This document shows, one piece after another, positions 22,126 to 31,478 of a DNA stretch of 64,000 nucleotides. Source of the stretch: Pantoea nemavictus (GTDB taxonomy: Bacteria; Pseudomonadota; Gammaproteobacteria; Enterobacterales; Enterobacteriaceae); assembly GCF_037479095.1 (NCBI RefSeq), contig NZ_JBBGZW010000001.1, positions 1,736,001-1,800,000 of the forward strand, given 5' to 3'. The notes beneath the pieces were generated by a model. It saw only the letters and a program-made list of their open reading frames with translations. It was not told the DNA's origin and did not search any database. Numbering within the stretch: position 1 is the stretch's first letter; every line of letters begins with the position of its first letter. Position numbers and translations under genes: made by a program.

Positions 22126-23214
22126 TCAGGGTTTCTGGCAATCATTGATTGCTGCCAGCACCATATCATGAGCCACACCTGCACGCACTTCAGAGCGGCC
22201 AATAGCGAGAGGCAGCACCAGACGCAACTCGCCGGCCAGCACTTTTTTATCGCGCATCATGTGAGGCAGATAATCTTCCGCCGCCATGCTCGCCGGGCCA
22301 TGCACCGGTAAACCGGCGCGCAATAGCAGCGCGATAATGCGATCGGTTTCAGCTGAAGTGAACTGCCCCAAACGCTCGGCGGTACGCGCGGCCATCACCA
22401 TGCCAGCCGACACCGCTTCGCCGTGCAACCAGTTGCCGTAACCCATATGCGCTTCAATCGCATGACCAAAAGTATGGCCCAGATTAAGCAGTGCACGCAC
22501 ACCGGTTTCGCGCTCATCAGCCGCGACCACTTCGGCTTTAAGCTCGCAGCAGCGACGAATGCAGTAAGCCATGGCTTTTTCATCCAGTGCCAGCAGAGCA
22601 TCAAGATTCTGCTCCAGCCACAGGAAAAATTCGCCATCAAGAATAATGCCGTATTTGATCACTTCCGCCAGACCCGACGCGAGTTCGCGCGGCGGCAGAG
22701 TGGCCAGGCAATGGGTATCCACAACCACAGACGCGGGCTGGTAAAACGCCCCAATCATGTTTTTGCCAAGAGGATGGTTTACCGCGGTTTTGCCACCCAC
22801 GGAGGAGTCAACCTGAGACAGCAACGTGGTCGGCACCTGAATAAAGCGCACGCCGCGCTGATAGCTGGCCGCAGCAAATCCGGTCAGATCACCAATCACT
22901 CCACCGCCCAGTGCAATCAGCGTGGTATCACGACCGTGCGGCTTTTTCAGCAGCGCGGTGAACACCTCGTCCATTACAGCCAACGTTTTGTACTGCTCAC
23001 CATCAGGCAAAATGACCTGATCTACCTTCACTCCAGCCTTGCTGAGTAGCGCTGCCAGGGGTTCCAGATAGATCGGCGCCAGTGTCTGGTTTGTTACCAG
23101 CATGGCATTGTCGCCTGCTTTGAGCGGCCAAAAAGAAGCCGGATCGTTAAACAGTCCGGCAGCGATGGTGATGGGGTAACTGCGATCCCCGAGTGAGACA
23201 GTGATCTTCTCCAT
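22126..23214 (-). CDS. aroB: AroB, 3-dehydroquinate synthase
   Basis: A 362-residue enzyme, the E. coli length, that makes 3-dehydroquinate from DAHP, step two of the shikimate pathway, using NAD and a divalent metal. Segments include [74 protein letters not shown] (metal His) and [11 protein letters not shown]. It follows aroK after 39 bp, the same operon order as in E. coli. Confidence 0.98.
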   Translation of the reverse strand: MEKITVSLGDRSYPITIAAGLFNDPASFWPLKAGDNAMLVTNQTLAPIYLEPLAALLSKAGVKVDQVILPDGEQYKTLAVMDEVFTALLKKPHGRDTTLIALGGGVIGDLTGFAAASYQRGVRFIQVPTTLLSQVDSSVGGKTAVNHPLGKNMIGAFYQPASVVVDTHCLATLPPRELASGLAEVIKYGIILDGEFFLWLEQNLDALLALDEKAMAYCIRRCCELKAEVVAADERETGVRALLNLGHTFGHAIEAHMGYGNWLHGEAVSAGMVMAARTAERLGQFTSAETDRIIALLLRAGLPVHGPASMAAEDYLPHMMRDKKVLAGELRLVLPLAIGRSEVRAGVAHDMVLAAINDCQKP

Positions 23215-23253
23215 GATGACCGATACCTATTACTGAGCCCTCAGGGCGCTGGA

Positions 23254-23775
23254 TTAGTTCTTTTCCAGCATGTTGATGATCTGATTGGCCACCACTTTTG
23301 CACTCTGATCGTCAGTGCGAATAGTGACATCAGCGATCTCTTCATAAAGCGGATTACGTTCACCTGCTAGCGCTTCCAGTACTTCGCGCGGCGGTGATTC
23401 AACCTGCAACAGCGGACGCTTTTTATCACGCTGGGTACGAGCAAGCTGCTTTTCGATGGTGGTTTCTAGGTATACGACCACACCACGGGCGGAGAGACGA
23501 TTACGGGTCTCGCGGGATTTGACGGAGCCACCACCGGTCGCCAGGACAATGCCCTGCTTCTCGGTCAGCTCATTAATGATCTTTTCTTCACGATCGCGGA
23601 AGCCTTCTTCGCCTTCCACATCAAATACCCAGCCTACATCCGCTCCGGTGCGTCGCTCAATTTCCTGATCGGAATCGAAAAATTCCATATTGAGTTGCTG
23701 AGCCAACTGACGACCAATAGTGCTTTTGCCGGCACCCATCGGCCCAACCAGAAAGATATTGCGTTTCTCTGCCAT
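23254..23775 (-). CDS. aroK: AroK, shikimate kinase I
   Basis: A 173-residue P-loop kinase, the E. coli length. ATG at 23775 is chosen because it gives [19 protein letters not shown] with the Walker A loop at residues 11-18; an in-frame ORF extends 40 codons further upstream without homology. Shikimate-binding residues lie in [24 protein letters not shown] and LATGGGSV. It starts the aroK-aroB-damX-dam-rpe-gph-trpS series. Confidence 0.97.
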   Translation of the reverse strand: MAEKRNIFLVGPMGAGKSTIGRQLAQQLNMEFFDSDQEIERRTGADVGWVFDVEGEEGFRDREEKIINELTEKQGIVLATGGGSVKSRETRNRLSARGVVVYLETTIEKQLARTQRDKKRPLLQVESPPREVLEALAGERNPLYEEIADVTIRTDDQSAKVVANQIINMLEKN

Positions 23776-24256
23776 TTTATCGGTATTACTAAGAATTCGT
23801 TGATGATACCCCGCGTTCAGCATAGCTGGCGGGACAGGAACTGAGACCTCATGAGCGTTAACAAGAGTCAGACGGAAAATTATCTCAACACTCATGGCCG
23901 TTTGGCAACCGAATAAATTGCCCCCGGCGACCTCTTAACAGGACCGGTCTGTGGTTCGCGAGACGGTAACGCACCTCCGCTAATCCGCTATATTTCGTGC
24001 TACAGGCACGCTGGCCGGGGTCATCCACCGTAATCGCTTACCGATGTAAGCACAGTGAATTCACTCATTTAACGTCCTACTGGAGCTCGAATTATTTTGG
24101 AGATATTTCTTTTGACGTCAGTATCGCTTGTGACCGACGTCATTCGGAAGGTTATTCTGCCGCGTTCCGTTACACCGTTTTGAAAATCGCTAAACCTTGT
24201 AAGCTAATTCCAGCCCTGCGTCAACGCAGTTGGCCTCACAGAACGAATTTTCCGCT
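23776..24256 (-). promoter_or_regulatory. Non-coding interval between hofQ and aroK
   Basis: About 480 bp without a convincing gene. It must hold the aroK promoter and, as in E. coli, a long leader. Short palindromes are present (for example GACCGGTC near 23942 and two TGACGTCA/GACGTCA motifs near 24114 and 24137) but I can assign no regulator to them. Confidence 0.35.
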
Positions 24257-25516
24257 TTATCCGGCAGTAAGCGCTGCTTCCCTGACCAGTCTTGGGGTAA
24301 TAAAGATAACCAGCTCCTTTTTTTTCTGCTCGTCGGTCTGCTGACGGAACAAATTCCCCAGCAGCGGCAATTCACCCAGCCAGGGAACGCGTTTTTCGCT
24401 CTGCGTACGCTGCTGCTGGAAAATGCCGCCGAGCGCTAAGGTTTCGCCATCTCGAAGCGTTACCTGGGTTTCAATCTCCTGCTTATCAATACTCAGTACC
24501 TGATTATCGCCAATGTTGACGCTCCTTCCCGGCAGGTTCTGGCTCAATCTGAGTTTTAGCTGGATGCGTCCATTACCTAATACCACGGGCGTGACCTCCA
24601 TACCCAGCACCGCTTCTTTAAATTCAATCGCCGTCGCCCCGCTATTACCCGACTTCACCTCATAGGGGATTTCCGTTCCCTGCTTGATAGTGGCGGTCTG
24701 TTGATGCGCGGTAAACAGGCGCGGGCTGGCGATAATTTCGATTTGGTTCTCCTGCTCCAATGCGCTTAATTCGAGGTTCAACAATTCGCCACTCACCTGG
24801 CCCAGCGTCACGCCGGCACGAAACGCCGGATTGCCCACCGCCAGGGGAATATCCAGCAGTGGATTACGCAGCGCCTGGGTCACGACTTCTGCTGGTGAAG
24901 TGCCCCAGTTAACGCCCAGCTCGCGCAGATGCTCTTCATTGATGGTGACGATGTGTGCAGCCAGCTCAACCTGCTCCAGCGGTAAATCTAATGCTTTTAA
25001 CCAGCGCTCAGTGTCACGCAGCGCCTCGGTCGTATCGCGCAACAGCAGACTGTTGGTGCGACTGTCCACCGTCACGCTGCCACGTGGCGTCATCAAGGAT
25101 CGCTCGGCTTGTAAGCTACGATAAATATCGCTGGCGCTGGCGTAATGCAGCGTCACGGTTCGTTGTTCCAGAGGCGTTTGCTGTTTTTCCTCCTCACGCT
25201 CTGCCTGCGCTTGTTGCGCCTGCAACTGTTGCCAGCTTTCTGGGTAGACCAACAGCACGCCCTCTTCCTGTACCACGGTAAGTTTTGCCAGCTGTGTCAC
25301 CAGGGCGAGCGCGCGCTCCCAACCCACATTATCTAAGCGCAGCGAGAGGCGGCCCTCAACACCCGGTGCAATCAGCAGGTTGGTCTGCTGATAATCCGCC
25401 AGCGCCTGTAAAATGCGTTCAACCGGTGCATCATCAAACGTCAGGCTCAGGCGATCGTCACTGGCGCGCAGCGGGGCGCTCAGAGACAGCAGTATCAGTA
25501 ACGTCATCCATTTCAT
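24257..25516 (-). CDS. hofQ: HofQ, secretin-like outer-membrane protein (PilQ homologue)
   Basis: A 419-residue protein with signal peptide (MKWMTLLILLSLSAPLRA), STN/AMIN-like N-terminal domains (LSLTFDDAPVERILQALADYQ), an N1-type domain and a C-terminal secretin domain (about 230-412) ending in VPWLGELPLLGNLFRQQ and ELVIFITPRLV, the secretin signature. It would form the outer-membrane channel of a type IV pilus/DNA-uptake-like machine; in E. coli hofMNOPQ is linked with use of DNA as nutrient. GGAGG precedes its ATG, which lies inside hofP, giving a 59-bp overlap. Confidence 0.92.
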   Translation of the reverse strand: MKWMTLLILLSLSAPLRASDDRLSLTFDDAPVERILQALADYQQTNLLIAPGVEGRLSLRLDNVGWERALALVTQLAKLTVVQEEGVLLVYPESWQQLQAQQAQAEREEEKQQTPLEQRTVTLHYASASDIYRSLQAERSLMTPRGSVTVDSRTNSLLLRDTTEALRDTERWLKALDLPLEQVELAAHIVTINEEHLRELGVNWGTSPAEVVTQALRNPLLDIPLAVGNPAFRAGVTLGQVSGELLNLELSALEQENQIEIIASPRLFTAHQQTATIKQGTEIPYEVKSGNSGATAIEFKEAVLGMEVTPVVLGNGRIQLKLRLSQNLPGRSVNIGDNQVLSIDKQEIETQVTLRDGETLALGGIFQQQRTQSEKRVPWLGELPLLGNLFRQQTDEQKKKELVIFITPRLVREAALTAG

Positions 25517-25844
25517 AAAAACCTCCTTTTATTACCCATGTGATTTGCTGGGGCGAACAACTTTGTGTCGCGTTCAGCACCAGCGTGCGTGCCGTAAGCT
25601 GCACGACTTGCCAGGGCGGCAGCGGAAAGGGTGTTTGCTCGGTCAGCCGATGACTTTTTCCCTGCGGAGAAACCAGCCACGCCACATAGTGCGGCGCTGC
25701 ACCAATGATGCCCTGCAAACGCCAGCCTTGCGGCGCGGCAACCTGTGCCTGGCAAAGCGTTTCTGTCAGCGGCTGGAAAGGATCGCGCGCTAGCGCAAGG
25801 GAGCTGCAGAGCAGCAACAGCAGCGCGCTACTCCGCATCGTCAC
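25458..25844 (-). CDS. hofP: HofP, PilP-like periplasmic protein
   Basis: A 128-residue protein with an N-terminal signal or anchor segment (MRSSALLLLLCSSLALA) and two Cys. The segment RDPFQPLTET at the mature start and GWRLQGIIGA are typical of PilP/HofP-type proteins that link the inner-membrane platform to the secretin. Its 3' end overlaps hofQ by 59 bp in another frame. Weakly conserved; identification leans on operon position. Confidence 0.82.
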   Translation of the reverse strand: MTMRSSALLLLLCSSLALARDPFQPLTETLCQAQVAAPQGWRLQGIIGAAPHYVAWLVSPQGKSHRLTEQTPFPLPPWQVVQLTARTLVLNATQSCSPQQITWVIKGGFYEMDDVTDTAVSERPAARQ

Positions 25845-26322
25845 TCTCCAGCCAAAGTTGCGTGTTCAGTACGCCCTGCTCGGCTTGCAGCTGAAAACGC
25901 TGTGGCACGGCTAAGCGGGTCGTGGCGAGCTCGCTAAACAGCGGCAGAAACTGTGGCCAGATGAGCCGCAGCTGTAGCTGTTGCGGCTGGCTATCCGGAT
26001 GCCAGGCTTCCAGCTGGCTACCCCGTGCAGCAACAATTGTCTCCAGCGTTTGCTGCGCCGCCATATCCGGCGCAGGTTGCTGCAGCGTGGCGATCTCATC
26101 CTGCAACAGCTCAATGTCTGGAAAGAGTGCCAGCTGTTGCAAACGCTGTTGCTGTTGTTGCCTCATTTTTCCCAGCTGTTGCTGTTGCGCTTCATGCATC
26201 TGCTGCTGCGGACGAAGCACCACCCACCACATCAGCGCGAACAGCAGCAGCGATAGCAGCAGTAATGCTACGATGCGTAGCGGTAGCGTTAACATCAGCC
26301 AGCGTTGCAGCAGATCATTCAT
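25828..26322 (-). CDS. hofO: HofO, PilO-like membrane protein
   Basis: A 164-residue bitopic inner-membrane protein with a membrane helix (about 17-37, IVALLLLSLLLFALMWWVVL) followed by a Gln-rich coiled coil (EAQQQQLGKMRQQQQQRLQ) and a small periplasmic domain, the layout of PilO. ATG at 26322 is chosen because of AGGAG upstream and because it overlaps hofN slightly; an upstream in-frame ATG lacks this. It should pair with HofN. Confidence 0.83.
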   Translation of the reverse strand: MNDLLQRWLMLTLPLRIVALLLLSLLLFALMWWVVLRPQQQMHEAQQQQLGKMRQQQQQRLQQLALFPDIELLQDEIATLQQPAPDMAAQQTLETIVAARGSQLEAWHPDSQPQQLQLRLIWPQFLPLFSELATTRLAVPQRFQLQAEQGVLNTQLWLESDDAE

Positions 26323-26857
26323 CGGCCAACTCCTGTATGCGCGCATGCAGGGCGAAGCGATAATCGCCGCCGGACTGGCGCTGCACACCGCCCTGCTTCA
26401 CGCTGCTGAACAACGGCTGCGTTATCAATTGATGGCGAAAATCACTCACTGCCGCCATGCTCTGCGCCTGCCCCTCCAGCACCAACTGCCCTTGCCGCCG
26501 CTCAAGGCGATGTAGCCATAAGGTTTCAGGCATTAGTTCCGGCAATTGCTGCCAGAAATGCTGCCAGCGGTGGTGCTGATCTTGCCGCTGTTGCTGGGCG
26601 CGCTGCGCCTGAAGAAGTGACTCACGCAACTGCAGCAGCGATTGCTGCTGCTCAAGCTGCTGTTGCAGTGTGGTGAGGATGAAGGTGATATCCATCAGGG
26701 CTTCCGCCTGTAGCTGCCGTGCGATTGCGCCACGCCACCACAGCGCTGAAAGGATCAGCAAGGTGCACACCAACGTCAGTGCCAGCAGCGTGATGCTCTG
26801 CTGGCGCCGCCGCTGCCATTGCTGGATGCGCCAGGGCAGCAAGTTGACCGCCAGCAT
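26315..26857 (-). CDS. hofN: HofN, PilN-like membrane protein
   Basis: A 180-residue bitopic protein beginning MLAVNLLPWRIQQWQ, the cytoplasmic peptide by which PilN binds PilM. A membrane helix (about 20-41) and a Gln-rich coiled coil (about 60-100) follow, then a periplasmic domain. Length matches E. coli HofN. It starts on the last base of hofM and overlaps hofO by 8 bp, so the series is tightly coupled. Confidence 0.86.
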   Translation of the reverse strand: MLAVNLLPWRIQQWQRRRQQSITLLALTLVCTLLILSALWWRGAIARQLQAEALMDITFILTTLQQQLEQQQSLLQLRESLLQAQRAQQQRQDQHHRWQHFWQQLPELMPETLWLHRLERRQGQLVLEGQAQSMAAVSDFRHQLITQPLFSSVKQGGVQRQSGGDYRFALHARIQELADE

Positions 26858-27666
26858 CAGGCATCCTCCGGGCGCAGTGCCAACCCAAGCGCGATAGCAA
26901 ACTCACCCTCCTGCTCGGGCAAAGGCGGTTGCAGATAGTGCAGCAGCGTAAACGGCTTGCAGCGTTTAACCTGCTCCTCAGGCAAAACCTGGGGTGACGT
27001 GCAGAGCACGCTCTCCATCTGTGGAAAGGTGTCACGCAGTTGCGCGAGAGTGAGGGGTTCGGTGGCTGCGCCTGAGGTGGTGCTTTCACCTGCCAGCGTC
27101 CATAGCCAGTGATCGCTAAGCGGATGAATCAACAGCTGGTTGTGGCGTAAAGGCATACGCATGCCGATTTGCGTCAGCGCCAGACTACTCAGCTCAAATA
27201 CGTCAGGTCTCAGACCCGCCTGTTTGAGCGGTGTCAGCCATTGGGCGATCACCTCGCGCCGCGCCGCAGTGACGCAAAGCTGCGAAGCCTTACCCGGCGA
27301 TCGATAATCCAGCGATAGCGAAGCCGGCTCAACCGGGAAAAGACGCTGTGCGGAAGCCGCCACATAACGCCCTAATGCTGGTTCACGCAACGAGGTTTCC
27401 GGCAAGGGTAAGGTTCGTTGCAACACCAGCTGTGGCGGCAGACCAACGCGCAGCGAATAACGTTTCGGCAGATGGCGCTGCCAGCGTCCTAACATATCCA
27501 GTAACGCAGGCGTGGTTTGCAGCACACCGTTTCTTAACGTATCTTGCGGCAGCGTTTGTTGCCACCAGTGTCGCAACTGCCAACCATGACGACGGCGTTC
27601 AATGCCAAGGGCACAGATCTGCCCATTTTGGATGTCCAGTCCGATTTGCCAGCGCTCAAAAGCCAT
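26857..27666 (-). CDS. hofM: HofM, PilM-like actin-fold ATPase homologue
   Basis: A 269-residue cytoplasmic protein of the PilM family (E. coli HofM about 259). The opening WQIGLDIQNGQICALGIERRRHGWQL is the phosphate-1-like segment of the actin-fold; further matches are YSLRVGLPPQLVLQRTLPLP and the DVFELSSLAL segment. It would be the cytoplasmic partner of HofN. It is the first gene of hofMNOPQ and is divergent from mrcA, as in E. coli. Confidence 0.87.
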   Translation of the reverse strand: MAFERWQIGLDIQNGQICALGIERRRHGWQLRHWWQQTLPQDTLRNGVLQTTPALLDMLGRWQRHLPKRYSLRVGLPPQLVLQRTLPLPETSLREPALGRYVAASAQRLFPVEPASLSLDYRSPGKASQLCVTAARREVIAQWLTPLKQAGLRPDVFELSSLALTQIGMRMPLRHNQLLIHPLSDHWLWTLAGESTTSGAATEPLTLAQLRDTFPQMESVLCTSPQVLPEEQVKRCKPFTLLHYLQPPLPEQEGEFAIALGLALRPEDA

Positions 27667-27709
27667 GCGCGCGATCTCCTTATCATTACCATTGAAGGGA
27701 CTTAGGCCA

Positions 27710-27834
27710 ATACTCGAAAGAATTGGCGTTGCAGGAAGTCGGCAAGTGCATGAATCTCCAGCCGCTTACATGAGTTAGTGACTAGGGGGATTACACCTGG
27801 CCAACGCACCGGCAACTTCAAGTCTGACGGGTAT
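27710..27834. repeat. ERIC element upstream of mrcA
   Basis: About 125 bp closely resembling the enterobacterial repetitive intergenic consensus. The diagnostic core is at 27758-27790 (TGAATCTCCAG, GCTTACATGAGTTAGTGACT), and the ends (ATACTCGAAAGAATT and GACGGGTAT) form the outer inverted repeat. Element identity is from the remembered ERIC consensus. It lies between the divergent hofM and mrcA; a possible mrcA -10 (TATACT, 27857-27862) is just outside it. Confidence 0.85.
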
Positions 27835-27914
27835 ATCAAAGCGTCAGGCTTGTCTTTATACTACCGCGCGGTTGCTTATAAACTGCTCAAACGACAACAG
27901 ATGGGAATTCTCAG

Positions 27915-30461
27915 GTGAAGTTCGTAAAGTATTTATTGATCCTTGCAGTGTGTTGCATTTTGCTGGGAGCCGGCACGGTTTATGGTTTGTACAAATACAT
28001 AGAGCCGCAGCTGCCCGATGTGAACACATTGAAAGATGTGCGCCTGCAAACGCCTATGCAGGTTTACAGCGCGGATGGCGATCTAATCGCCCAATACGGT
28101 GAGAAGCGCCGTGTGCCGCTGACCCTAAAGCAGATGCCGCCTGAGTTAATCAAAGCGTTTATTGCCACCGAAGACAGCCGTTTCTACGAGCATCACGGTG
28201 TCGATCCGGTGGGGATTTTCCGTGCTGCCAGCATTGCACTGATGTCAGGTCACGCATCGCAGGGTGCCAGTACCATCACCCAGCAGCTGGCGCGTAACTT
28301 CTTCCTCAGTCCAGAGCGCACCTTAATGCGTAAAATTAAGGAAGCGTTCCTGGCGATCCGCATTGAGCAGCTGCTAAGCAAAGATGAAATTCTTGAGCTG
28401 TACCTCAACAAGATTTATCTCGGCTATCGCGCGTACGGTGTGGGCGCTGCGGCGCAGGTCTACTTTGGAAAATCCATTGATCAGCTGTCGCTGAGCGAAA
28501 TGGCGGTGATTGCCGGGTTGCCAAAAGCGCCTTCCACCTTCAACCCGCTCTATTCTCATACGCGTGCACTGTCGCGTCGTAATGTGGTGCTGGCACGTAT
28601 GCTGGATCAAAACTACATCACGCAGCAGCAATATAACGAAGCGCGTAATGCACCGTTGACGGCCAGCTATCACGGCCCGGAAATCGCCTTCTCCGCACCT
28701 TATTTGAGTGAAATGGTGCGACAGGAGATGGTGAAGCGTTACGGCGATAAAGCGTATGAAGATGGCTATAAGGTTTACACCACCGTGACCCGCCACCTGC
28801 AGGAAGCCGCACAGCAGGCGGTGCGTAACAATGTGATGGCCTACGATATGCGTCACGGCTATCGCGGTCCGACTAACGTGCTGTGGAAAGTGGGTGAAGC
28901 TAGCTGGGATCAAACCCGCATCCAGAGCGCGCTGAAAAACTTGCCGACTTATGGCCCGTTGAATGCCGCAGTGATCACCAGTGCCAGCGCCGATCAGGCC
29001 ACGGCTATGCTGAAAGATGGCAGTAGCGTCTCACTGAGCATGGCGGGCGTGCGCTGGGCGCGCCCTTACAAATCTGACACGCTGCAAGGCCCAACGCCGC
29101 GTAGCGTGACGCAGGTGCTGCAAGCCGGTCAGCAGATTTGGGTGCGTAAAGTGAATGATGATTGGTGGCTCGGCCAGGTTCCCTTGGTGAACTCCGCGCT
29201 GGTGTCGCTCAATCCAGAAGATGGTGCCGTACGCGCCCTGGTCGGCGGTTTCGACTTCAACCAGAGCATGTTTAACCGCGCTACCCAGGCGCTACGCCAG
29301 GTCGGCTCCAATATCAAACCGTTCCTGTACACCGCGGCGATGGATCGCGGTTTAACGCTGGCATCGATTCTCAATGACGTGCCGATTTCGCGCTGGGATG
29401 CGGGTGCAGGCGCCGACTGGCGTCCGAAGAACTCGCCACCTACCTATGCCGGTCCTATCCGTTTACGTCAGGGCTTGGGCGAATCGAAAAACGTGGTGAT
29501 GGTGCGTGCGATGCGTGCAATGGGCGTAGATTACGCGGCGGAATACCTGCAGCGTTTCGGCTTCCCGGCGCAGAACATCGTGCATACCGAATCGTTAGCG
29601 TTAGGCGCGGCTTCGTTCACGCCAATGCAGGTGGTGCGCGGTTACGCGGTGATGGCAAACGGCGGCTTCCTGGTCGATCCGTACTTCATCACCAGGATTG
29701 AGAACGAACAAGGCGGCGTGATCTTTGAAGAGAAACCGAAAATTGCCTGCCCGCAGTGCAACTTGCCGGTGATCTATGGCGATACCAAAAAGTCGGTGGC
29801 GCTGAACGAAGAGAGCATTGAGAATGTCGCCACTTCCGAGCAATCGCAGAACCAAACTGTGCCGCAACCGGAGCTGGAGCAAGTCCCCGCGCAGCCGCAG
29901 CCGGGTGGCGATCAGCAATATGCACCGCACGTGATCAACACGCCACTGTCATTCCTGATCAAGAGCGCGCTAAACACCAACATCTTCGGCGAACCCGGCT
30001 GGATGGGAACCGGTTGGCGTGCAGGTCGTGACTTAAAACGTAACGATATCGGCGGTAAAACCGGTACCACCAACAGCTCGAAAGATGCGTGGTTCTCCGG
30101 TTACGGTCCGGGCGTAGTGACCTCAGTGTGGATTGGCTTCGATGATTCACGTGCGCTCGGTCGTTCAACGATGTCAGGCGCGATTCCGGACCAAATCTCC
30201 GGTTACGAAGGCGGTGCCAAGAGTGCTCAGCCAGCGTGGGATGATTATATGAAATCCGCGCTGGAAGGCGTGCCGGTTCAGCCGCTGACACCGCCAGATG
30301 GCGTAGTCACCGTTAATATCGATCGCGGTACCGGTAAACTGGCCAACGGCGGCAACTCGCGTCAGGAGTACTTCATCAACGGCACGCAGCCAACGGAATA
30401 TTCGGTGCATGATGTAGGAACCACCATCATGGACAATGGCCAAAGCCACGAACTGTTCTGA
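27915..30461 (+). CDS. mrcA: MrcA, penicillin-binding protein 1A
   Basis: An 848-residue bifunctional class A PBP (E. coli 850). It has an N-terminal membrane anchor (about 5-25), a GT51 glycosyltransferase domain with EDSRFYEHHGVDP, GASTITQQLARNFFLS and RIEQLLSKDEILELYLN, an OB-type linker domain, and the transpeptidase with QVGSNIKPF (SxxK Ser), SKN and KTGTTNSSKD motifs. It polymerises and crosslinks peptidoglycan in the periplasm. A hairpin terminator follows. Confidence 0.97.
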   Translation: MKFVKYLLILAVCCILLGAGTVYGLYKYIEPQLPDVNTLKDVRLQTPMQVYSADGDLIAQYGEKRRVPLTLKQMPPELIKAFIATEDSRFYEHHGVDPVGIFRAASIALMSGHASQGASTITQQLARNFFLSPERTLMRKIKEAFLAIRIEQLLSKDEILELYLNKIYLGYRAYGVGAAAQVYFGKSIDQLSLSEMAVIAGLPKAPSTFNPLYSHTRALSRRNVVLARMLDQNYITQQQYNEARNAPLTASYHGPEIAFSAPYLSEMVRQEMVKRYGDKAYEDGYKVYTTVTRHLQEAAQQAVRNNVMAYDMRHGYRGPTNVLWKVGEASWDQTRIQSALKNLPTYGPLNAAVITSASADQATAMLKDGSSVSLSMAGVRWARPYKSDTLQGPTPRSVTQVLQAGQQIWVRKVNDDWWLGQVPLVNSALVSLNPEDGAVRALVGGFDFNQSMFNRATQALRQVGSNIKPFLYTAAMDRGLTLASILNDVPISRWDAGAGADWRPKNSPPTYAGPIRLRQGLGESKNVVMVRAMRAMGVDYAAEYLQRFGFPAQNIVHTESLALGAASFTPMQVVRGYAVMANGGFLVDPYFITRIENEQGGVIFEEKPKIACPQCNLPVIYGDTKKSVALNEESIENVATSEQSQNQTVPQPELEQVPAQPQPGGDQQYAPHVINTPLSFLIKSALNTNIFGEPGWMGTGWRAGRDLKRNDIGGKTGTTNSSKDAWFSGYGPGVVTSVWIGFDDSRALGRSTMSGAIPDQISGYEGGAKSAQPAWDDYMKSALEGVPVQPLTPPDGVVTVNIDRGTGKLANGGNSRQEYFINGTQPTEYSVHDVGTTIMDNGQSHELF

Positions 30462-30466
30462 TCAAA

Positions 30467-30498
30467 AAAGCCGGCAACTCTGCCGGCTTTCTTTTTTT
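30467..30498. terminator. Bidirectional terminator between mrcA and nudE
   Basis: Stem of 10 pairs (AAAGCCGGCA at 30467-30476 with TGCCGGCTTT at 30481-30490), ACTC loop, and a T-run to 30498 on the plus strand. The preceding A-run gives a T-run on the minus strand, so it can stop both convergent genes. Confidence 0.9.
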
Positions 30499-30514
30499 AA
30501 GCGATGCTCAAAGA

Positions 30515-31081
30515 TTAGTAGCTTAAACGTCCCTGCTTCACCAACCATTCGCGCACCATAAACAGGGCGCTGACGTTACGCGCTTCGCGGAAATCAGGTT
30601 CCTCCAGCAGCGCCAACAGGTTATTTAACGGCCAGCGATGAACAATCAGCGGCTCCGGCTCATCACCTTCCAGCTTCTCTTCGTACAAACCTTCCGCGAC
30701 CACAATGTTCATCTTGCTGGAGAAGTAAGAGGGCGCCATGGTCAGCTTGCCGAGCGCTTCCAGTTTAGTGGCACCAAATCCCGCCTCCTCTTTCAGCTCG
30801 CGGTCGGCGGCTTCAAAGGCACTTTCACCGGGATCGATCAGCCCTTTCGGGAAACCGAGTTCATAGCTTTCCAGACCCACGGCGTACTCCTGTATCAGGA
30901 TCACGTCATCGCCGATAATCGGCACAATCATCACCGCTTCCCGATCGGAAGGCTTCATGCGTTCATAGACGCGACGCGCGCCATTGCTGAAAGCGAGATC
31001 GACCGCTTCTATGGTGAACAAACGGGAGCGGGCAACCGCTTCCACATTGAGGATGTCAGGTTTTTTCATTGGGGTTTTCAT
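30515..31081 (-). CDS. nudE: NudE, ADP compounds Nudix hydrolase
   Basis: A 188-residue Nudix hydrolase (E. coli 186) acting on ADP-ribose, NADH and similar adenosine diphosphate compounds. The Nudix box GX5EX7REUXEEXGU is visible as GLIDPGESAFEAADRELKEEAGFG. The ATG at 31081 has GAGG five bases upstream. It is convergent with mrcA and divergent from igaA, as in E. coli. Confidence 0.95.
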   Translation of the reverse strand: MKTPMKKPDILNVEAVARSRLFTIEAVDLAFSNGARRVYERMKPSDREAVMIVPIIGDDVILIQEYAVGLESYELGFPKGLIDPGESAFEAADRELKEEAGFGATKLEALGKLTMAPSYFSSKMNIVVAEGLYEEKLEGDEPEPLIVHRWPLNNLLALLEEPDFREARNVSALFMVREWLVKQGRLSY

Positions 31082-31478
31082 ATCAGCCTCAAACTTAGCA
31101 CAACCCTGTGAAACGTGATGACGCCAGCATACCGAAGCCCGAACTATTGTGCGAGACGCGGTGTAGGTAAACTATGGTGACATACATTCACTCACTGCCG
31201 CTAACAACTTCTTGTTATCTATGCAGTTAAAAATTCACAATAAGTCAACGATGTTGTGCACAATTCAGATAATGCCGATATTTAATTGAGTTTTATCTGG
31301 TTAACATCCCGTTAAGGAATAATCTACCAAACTATAATTAAATGATTTTGCGCGTTATTTTATCTGACTTTTCCCTTGTCAGAATCACTTCTGCTCGCCA
31401 AAATTGACTTGTATTGATGGATTCACCGGGAGTACATCGTTAACGTGAAGGCAGTTTTTTGGCTGGATTGAGCAAAGC
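31082..31478. promoter_or_regulatory. AT-rich interval between nudE and igaA
   Basis: About 400 bp, AT-rich from 31190 on, with no credible ORF. It must hold the divergent promoters of nudE and igaA. A TTGACT hexamer at 31404-31409 could be a -35 element for igaA but I see no well-spaced -10. No repeat element was recognised. Confidence 0.35.

Noticed and set aside
25922..26515. Ser/Cys-rich plus-strand frame opposite hofO/hofN
   Set aside because: Composition is the complement of Gln-rich coiled-coil codons (CAG read as CTG/TGC); no start signal.
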